A program made the translations under genes and the position numbers. 64,000 nt of DNA from Semisulcospira habei (taxonomy: Eukaryota; Mollusca; Gastropoda; Semisulcospiridae), in assembly GCA_036245525.1 (NCBI GenBank), contig BTPG01000006.1:91902450-91966449 (forward strand), given 5' to 3'. Shown piece after piece: positions 57,301-64,000 of this stretch; within the stretch, counting starts at the first letter, position 1; each line of letters opens with the position of its first letter. The notes below the pieces were generated by a model that was not told the origin of the DNA, did not search any database, and was given only the letters and a program-made list of their open reading frames with translations.

Positions 57301-60300
57301 CAAACTCGTATCCAACAGTAAGTACTAGTTCAACCGCGTATCCTGTTCCAACTATTAAACCTCACAGCCCTGGAACCACTGCATACGTGGTTCCAACAAT
57401 GAGCCCTCGGAGTCCTGGAACATTTACAAACTATGGTCCAACAGTAAGCCCTGGTAGCACCACAAACCCTGTTTCATCAGTGAGGCCTCATAGTCCTGGT
57501 ACATTTACAAACCACGGGACAACAAACAGTAATGGTACCACCACAAGCCCTGTTCCAACAGTGAGTCCTCATAGTCCTGGTACATTTACAAACAATGGCG
57601 CAACCTTAAGTCCCCACACTCCTGTCACCAATACACATAGCGTTCCTACCGTAACTCCTTACAGTCCTCAAACTATTACAAACTCTTTTCCATCCGTTAG
57701 TCTTTACAGTAACGGTTCAACGGCTTATCCTGTTCCAACTATTAAGCCTCACAGCCCTGGAACCACAACATACAATACAGCAGTTCCAACAATGAGTCCT
57801 CTGAGTCCTGGTACATTTACAAACTATGGTCCGACAGTAAGTCCTGGAACAACCATAAACCCCGTTCCAACAGTCAGTCCTGGTGCCACCACAAATCCTG
57901 TCCCAACAGTGAGTCCGTATAGTCCTGGTACATTTACAAACAATGGCCTTACAGCCAGTCCTGGTACCACCTCAAATCCTGTTCCCACAGTGAGCCCTCA
58001 AAGTCCTGGTACAATCACAAACTACGGCCCAACAGGCAGTCCTGGTACCACCACAAATCCTGTTCCAACAGTGAGTCCTCAAAGTCCTGTTACTTTTACA
58101 AACTATGGCCCAACTGACAGTCCTGGTACCACCACAAATCCTGTTCCAACCGTGAGCCCTCATAGTCCTGGTACATTTACAAATTATGGCCCTACAGGCG
58201 GTCCTGGTACCACCACAAATCTTGTTCCAACTGTGAGTCCTCATAGTCCTGGTACATTTACAAACAATGGTCCAGCCGTAAGTCCTGGAACCATTACTAA
58301 TCATGTGCCCACAGTGAGTCCTCATAGTCCCGGTACATTTACAAACAGTGGTTCAGCAGTAAGTCCTGGAACAACCATAAACCCCGTTCCAACAGTCAGT
58401 CCTGGTGCCACCACAAATCCTGTTCCTACAGTGAGTCCTCAGAGTCCTGGTACATTTACAAACAATGGCCCAACTCTAAGTCCCCGCAGTCCAAGCACCA
58501 TTCCTACTGTAACTCCATACAGTCCTCATACCATTACAAACCCGTATCCAACAGTAAGTCCTGGTTCAACCGCCTATCCTGTTCCAACTATTAAACCTCA
58601 CAGCCCTGGAACCACAATATACGCGGTTCCAACAATGAGTTCTCGGAGTCCTGGTACATTTACAAACTATGGTTCAACACTAGGTCCTCACAGTCCAGGC
58701 ACTATTACAAATAGTGTTCCTGGCGTAACTCCATACAGTCTTCATTCTATTACAAACTTTATTTCAACCACATACGCCGTGCCAACACTTCGTCCACACA
58801 GTTCTCCAGCAGTTAGTTCTCACAATACAAACACTTTTCCAACAGTTCCAACAATTAAGCCTCACAGTTCTGGTACTACCACAAATCCTACTCCAACACT
58901 AAGTCATCACAGTCCTGGTACATTCACAAACTATGGCAAAACATTCAGTCCTCATAGTTCTGGTTCCACGACATACCATGCTCCAACAGTTCGTCCTTAC
59001 AGCCCTGCTACTTCTGCAAATCCTGTTCAAACAGCGATCCCTCTCAATTCTGGGACCGCACCCTTTTCTATTCCAACTGTAAGTCCTGGTACATTTACAA
59101 ACTATGGTTCATCGTTGAGTCCTCACAGTCCTGGTATCACTTCAAATTCTGTTCCGACAATGAGTCCTCACAATCCTGGTACCTTTACAAACTATGGTTC
59201 AACAACCAGTCCCCATGCTCCTAACACCATTACAAACCCTCTTCCGACAGTGAATCCTCAAAATCCTGGTACATTTACAAACTATGGTTCAACAGTAAGT
59301 TCTCATAACACTGTTCAAACGGTGAGCCCTCACAGTTCTGGAACCACGTCATTTTCTTTCCACACAGCAAGTCCTGGAACATTTACCAATTATGGTCCAT
59401 CAGTGAGTCCTCACAGTCCCGGGACCACGTCAAATTCTGTTCCCACAGGAAGTCCTCGTACGCCCGGCGCATTCACAAACTACGCCCCAACAGTAAGTTC
59501 GTATAGTCCTGCGACCACAACATTCGCATTTCCAACAGTAAGCCCCCACAATCCTGGTACATTCACAAACTATGGTCCAACACCGAATCCTCACAATACT
59601 GGATCACCATCAAATCCGGTTTCCACTGTTATTCCCCAAAGTTCTGGGACCACAGTCTTCCATTTTCCTACAGGCAGTCCAGGTTCATTTACACAGTATG
59701 GCCCGTCATTAAGTCCTGTCAGCCCTGGTACATTTACAAACTATGGCCCAACAGGCAATCCTGGTGCCACAACAAAAACAGTTTCAATCGCGAGTCCTCA
59801 TAGTACTGGGACCACTTTAACCCCTGCTTCGACAGCGAATCCTTACAGTTCTGGGACAACATTCCATTTTTCAACATTCAGTCCTGGTACTTTCACTAAT
59901 CATGGTCCAACTTTGAGTCCAAACAGTCCAGGTTTAACTACGTACGCTGTACCAACAACGGGGCCTCACATTTCTGGTCCCACTACAAATTCTGTCCCTG
60001 GAAATCATGGTACCATTACAGGATCCATTCCATCAGTGAGTCCTCAAAGTCCTGGTACATTTACAAACTATGGCCCAACAGTGATCAATTCTAGTTTTGC
60101 AGCCACTACAAACCCGGTTCCAACGATAAGTCCACACAGTCCTGGTACAACTGCAAATCCTTCATCGCCTGTCAGTCCTAACAGTTCTGGAACAATATTC
60201 TCGTTTCCAACAGGAAGTCCCGGCACATTTACCAATTACGGTAACAGCCCTCAAAGTCCTAATATCATTACAAACCCTGTTCCGACAGTAAGTCCTCACA

Positions 60301-63300
60301 ATCCTGTTACCTTTACAAACTATGGTTCAACAGCCAGTCCCCATACTCCTAACACAATTACGAACCTAGTTCCGACAATGAGTCCTCAAAATACTGGTAC
60401 ATTTACAAACTATGGTTCAACAGTAAGTCCTCCCAACACTGGTGCAATATCAAATCATATTTCCACTGTCAGTTCTCCAGCACCTGCGACTACAGCGTTC
60501 TTTTTTCCAACAGGCAGTCCAGGTTCATTCACACACTATGGCCCGACAGCCAGTCCTGGTATCATTACAAATCCTGTTCCAACTGTAAGCCCTGGTATCA
60601 CTGCAAACCCTGTTCCTACAGTAAGCCCTGGTACCACTACAAACCCTGTTCCTACTGTAAGTCCTGGTACCACTACAAATCCTGTTCATACAGTAAGTTT
60701 TAGCACCCCTGGTATCACTACAAACCCTGTTCCTACAGTAAGTCCTAGCACCCCTGGTATCACTACAAACCCTGTTCCTACAGTAAGCCCTAGTACCAAG
60801 ACAAACCCTGTTCCTACTGTAAGTCCTAGCACCCCTGGTATCACTACAAACCCTGCGCCTACTGTAAGTCCTAGCACCCCTGGTATCACTACAAAACCTG
60901 TTCCTACAGTAAGTCCTAGCACCCCTGGTATCACTACAAACCCTGTGCCTACTGTAAGTCCTAGCACCCCTCTTAACACTACAAAACCTGTTCCTACAGT
61001 AAGCCCTGGAACCACTACAAACCCTGTTCGTACAGTACGTGTTGGTATCACCACAAACCCTGTTCCTACAGTAAGTCCTCGTATCACTACAAACCCTATT
61101 CCTACAGTAAGTCGAAACAGTCCTGGCATCACTACAAACCCTGTTCCTACTCTAAGCCCTGGTATCACTACAAACCCTGTTCCTACAGTAAGCCCTAGTA
61201 TCACTACAAACCCTGTGCCTACAGTAAGCCCAGGTATCACTACACACCCTGTGCTTACAGTAATCCCTGGTATCACTACAAACCCAGTGCCTACAGTAAG
61301 TCCTGGTATCACAACAAACCCTGTTTATACAGTAAGCCCTGGTATCACGACAATCGCCGTTCCTAAAGTAACTCCAAACAGTCCTGTAACCACTACAAAC
61401 CCTGTTACTACAGTAAGTCCTGGTATAACTACAAACCCTGTGCCTATAGTAAGTTCTGGTATCACTACAACCCTTGTGCCTACAGTAAGCTCTGGTATCG
61501 CTACAAACCCTGTGCGTACAGTAAGTTCTGGTATCACTACAAACCCTGTGCCTACAGTAAGTCCTGGTATCACTACAAACCCTGTGCCTACAGTGAGTCC
61601 TGGTATCACTACAAACCATGTGCCTACAGTAAGCTCTGGTATCACTACAAACCCTGTGCCTACAGTAAGCCCTGGTATCACGACAAACCTTGTTCCTACA
61701 GTAAGCCCTGGTATCACGACAAACGCTGTTCTTACAGTAAGTCCAAACAGTCCAGGAACCACTAAAAAACCTGTTACTACAGTAAGTCCTGGTATCACTA
61801 CAAACCCTGTTAATACAGTAAGTCCTGGTATCACTACAAACCCTGTTTCTACAGTAAGCCCTGGTATCAATACAAATCCTGTTCCTGCAGTAAGTCCTGG
61901 TATCACTACAAACCCTGTTTCGACAGTAAGCCTTGGTATCACTACAAACCCTGTTACTAAAGTAAGTCCTGTTATCACTTCAAACCCTGTTCCTACTGTA
62001 AGCCCTGGTACCACTACAAACCCTGTTCCTACAGTAAGCCCCGGTATCACTACAAACTCTGTTCTAACTGTAAGTCCTAATAGCCCTGGTACCACTACAA
62101 ACCATGTTCCTACAGTAAGTCCTAACAGCCCTGGTATCACTACAAACCCTGTTCCTACCGTAAGTTCTAACAGCCCTGGTATCACTCCAAACCTTGTTCC
62201 TACAGTAAGCCCTGGTCTCACTACAAACCCTGTGCCTACAGTAAGTCCTGGTATCACTACAAACCCTGTTTCTACAGTAATTCCTGTTATTACTGCAAAC
62301 CCTGTTCCTACAGTAAGCCCTGGTATCACTGCAAACCCCGTTCCAACTATAAGTCCCAACAGTCCTGCCACCACTACAAACCCTGTTCCGACGGAAAACT
62401 CTGGTACACGTATTACTACTACACCACTCATTCCTGATACCGTTTCACCACCGAGGCTCACCACAAAAAAGTCTGACACAGTCACCTTCAACCCAGACTT
62501 AGTGACGACAACTAATCTTGACATCAATTCACCAAACCCTGACACTTCCAACACCAATACGCCACTCACTCCTCATACCATCGCCCCACCAAGACTGACG
62601 ACAACAACGCCGAGCATTATCACATTAAATCCCGTCTCAGTCACGACCACAAACCCTAACAGAACACCACCAAATCCTGATACCAACACACCACCCACAC
62701 CTGGTACTGTAAAGCCACCCAAACGGACCACGCCTGACCCTGACTTAGTAACGCCCACCAATCCTGATGACACGACACGAAATCCTGATACAACGAACCA
62801 CAATACACCACCGAAATCTGACACAGTCACACCACCCAAACTGACAACGCCTGACCCTGACTTAGTAACGCCCACTAATCCTGATGACACGTCACGAAAT
62901 CCTGATACAACGATCCTTAATACACCACTGAAATCTGACACGGTCACACCACCCAAACTGAACACTCCTGACCCTGATTTAGTAACGCCCACCAATCCTT
63001 ATGACACGTCACGAAATCCTGATACAACAAACCACAATACACCACCGAAATCTGACACAGTCACACCACCCAAACTGACCACGCCTGACCCTGACTTAGT
63101 AACGCCCACTAATCCTGATGACACGTCACGAAATCCTGATACAACGATCCTTAATACACCACTGAAATCTGACACGGTCACACCACCCAAACTGAACACT
63201 CCTGACCCTGATTTAGTAACGCCCACCAATCCTTATGACACGTCACGAAATCCTGATACAACAAACCACAATACACCACCGAAATCTGACACAGTCACAC

Positions 63301-64000
63301 CACCCAAACTGACCACGCCTGACCCTGACTTAGTAACGCCCACTAATCCTGATGACACGTCACGAAATCCTGATACAACGATCCATAATACACCACTAAA
63401 ATCTGACACAGTCACACCACCCAAACTGACCACGCCTGACTCTGACTTAGTAACGCCCACCAATCCTGATGACACGTCACGAAATCCTGATACAACGAAC
63501 CACAATACACCACCGAAATCTTACACAACCACACCACCCAAACTGACCACTCCTGACCCTGACTTAGTAACGCCCACCAATCCTGATGACACGTCACGAA
63601 ATCCTGATACAACAAACCACAATACACCACTGAAGTCTGACACAGTCACACCACCCACACTGACCACTCACAATACAGAGCAGGTCTCGCTCACAAATCC
63701 TGATGTCACACTAACCAATTCTGATATACCACTCACCAATACACCACCCACTGCTGGCACAGTCACTCCATCCCCACTCCACACCACTCCAAATCCTGAA
63801 CACTTCAAAACCACCAACTCTGACGTGACCCCAGTGACTGCTGATACTCAGACAAGTACTCCTACCGCCAGTCCGGCGGCCAGCCCTGTTACACGTCTGA
63901 CACCTACTTCGGGCAAAGTCACTTCAGGCAATCCAGGCCCGACACAACCAGCAACAGGAACGGTTAATTCTAACGTCACGCCGAACGTAACAGTCACGCC
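51346..64000 (+). CDS. Exon 5: giant Ser/Thr/Pro repeat tail, open to window edge
   Basis: The acceptor is GCATGCTTCATCAG; the codon split with exon 4 gives Asp521. From there the frame has no stop to 64000, at least 4,218 codons. Residues 521-795 are a Pro-rich leader with a basic RKRARRD site (568-574). Then come a 31-residue tandem array (about 795-981), a long irregular array based on TNPVPTVSPHSPGTFTN (about 1070-3590), a 12-residue array TTNPVPTVSPGI (to about 4206), and a 39-residue array (about 4316-4630). The last 100 residues are less regular and include NVT sequons. I noticed no Cys. Thr, Pro, Ser and Asn dominate, which in secreted proteins means dense O-glycosylation and an extended mucin-like rod. 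No transmembrane segment is seen; the C-terminus lies outside. Third positions change from GC-rich (first 550 bp) to A/T-rich in the arrays. Confidence 0.9.
52167..52724 (+). repeat. 93-bp coding tandem repeat, six near-identical units
   Basis: Units start at 52167, 52260, 52353, 52446, 52539 and 52632. The encoded 31-mer opens DYPVPTLGPHNNAPSL and closes NPNNPTPAIVTTKKP. Synonymous differences (ACAACAAAGAAA versus ACCACAAAGAAG) alternate between neighbours at first, implying duplication as a 186-bp pair. Diverged units extend on both sides (from about 51890 and to about 52920). Confidence 0.95.
53161..58366 (+). repeat. Higher-order duplications within the coding array
   Basis: A block of about 1.47 kb (53161-54670) recurs at a constant offset of 3,696 bp (56857-58366), including unusual segments such as TCCCTACACTTCAGGCACC. 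Between them, a 648-bp block from about 55140 is repeated once in tandem. Both offsets are multiples of three (1,232 and 216 codons), so the frame is kept. Confidence 0.88.
60540..62400 (+). repeat. 36-bp coding repeat
   Basis: Unit ACTACAAACCCTGTTCCTAC then AGTAAGCCCTGGTATC, coding TTNPVPTVSPGI. Some units carry extra AACAGT (SPNSPG) or AGCACC (SPSTPG). Tens of copies, moderately diverged. Antisense reading is also mostly stop-free, giving misleading VGTGFVVIPGLT frames. Confidence 0.93.
62731..63666 (+). repeat. 117-bp coding repeat, eight units in a dimer pattern
   Basis: Period checked at 62731, 62848 and 62965, continuing to about 63550. Each codes 39 residues including TPDPDLVTPTNPDDTSRNPD and TPPKSDTVTPPKLT. 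Units alternate between AACCACAATACACCACCG and ATCCTTAATACACCACTG variants, so the homogenised unit is a 234-bp pair. Confidence 0.93.

Noticed and set aside
53067..63630. Long minus-strand open frames (up to about 570 residues, rich in Cys/Trp/Arg or in VGTGFVVIPGLT)
   Set aside because: They are the antisense of the giant coding repeats. Their periodicity equals the plus-strand units, they have no splice context, and the plus frame is continuous with the vWA exons.

Overview
The window is metazoan nuclear DNA. Coding sequence is split by GT-AG introns, there is a secreted von Willebrand factor A (vWA) protein, and the rest is filled with Tc1/mariner, LINE, SINE-like and foldback elements and long microsatellites. 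The repeat style (retroelement tails such as AACTAAC, AATCAATCAAT and CGGTATTATTATT) and the extracellular gene fit a mollusc, perhaps a gastropod. That placement is an inference; no marker gene in the window proves it.

Layout. From 1 to about 21,100 I see no functional host gene, only decayed transposable elements, hairpins and simple repeats, including a complete-ended Tc1 element at 4566-6060 with a broken transposase. From 22,771 to the right edge lies one plus-strand gene of at least 41 kb, reconstructed here as five exons: 22771-22879 (signal peptide), 24042-24950 (Gly/Trp/Tyr-rich region, then Pro-Thr-Arg repeats), 34911-35224 and 39578-39806 (one vWA domain), and 51346 to beyond 64000 (a single open exon of at least 12,655 nt coding a Ser/Thr/Pro repeat tail). 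The spliced frame is continuous for at least 4,738 residues and does not end inside the window. Introns 1, 2 and 4 are phase 1 and intron 3 is phase 0, so the vWA pair is a symmetric 1-1 module. The predicted product is a secreted, mucin-like giant with an N-terminal metal-binding adhesion domain. A matrix, mucus, adhesive or shell role is plausible, but the sequence does not show which.

The introns are crowded with short foldback elements. Four families (called A, B, C and D here) have ends of the form TTAACYC...GRGTTAA, which suggests piggyBac-type TTAA target duplication, and neighbouring copies repeatedly share one TTAA. Families E, F and G are other palindromes; G is TA-flanked. Two minisatellites (55-bp units ending at the gene's start codon, and 47-bp units in intron 2) appear to have grown from one arm of a foldback element. 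Intron 3 carries a degraded minus-strand LINE with endonuclease and reverse transcriptase remnants. Intron 2 carries a LINE fragment whose two halves face opposite ways, as in twin priming.

The main finding is the giant repeat exon with its vWA head. It has no conventional start inside the exon and no stop in the window, so it is easily missed, while its antisense strand gives long but spurious open frames.
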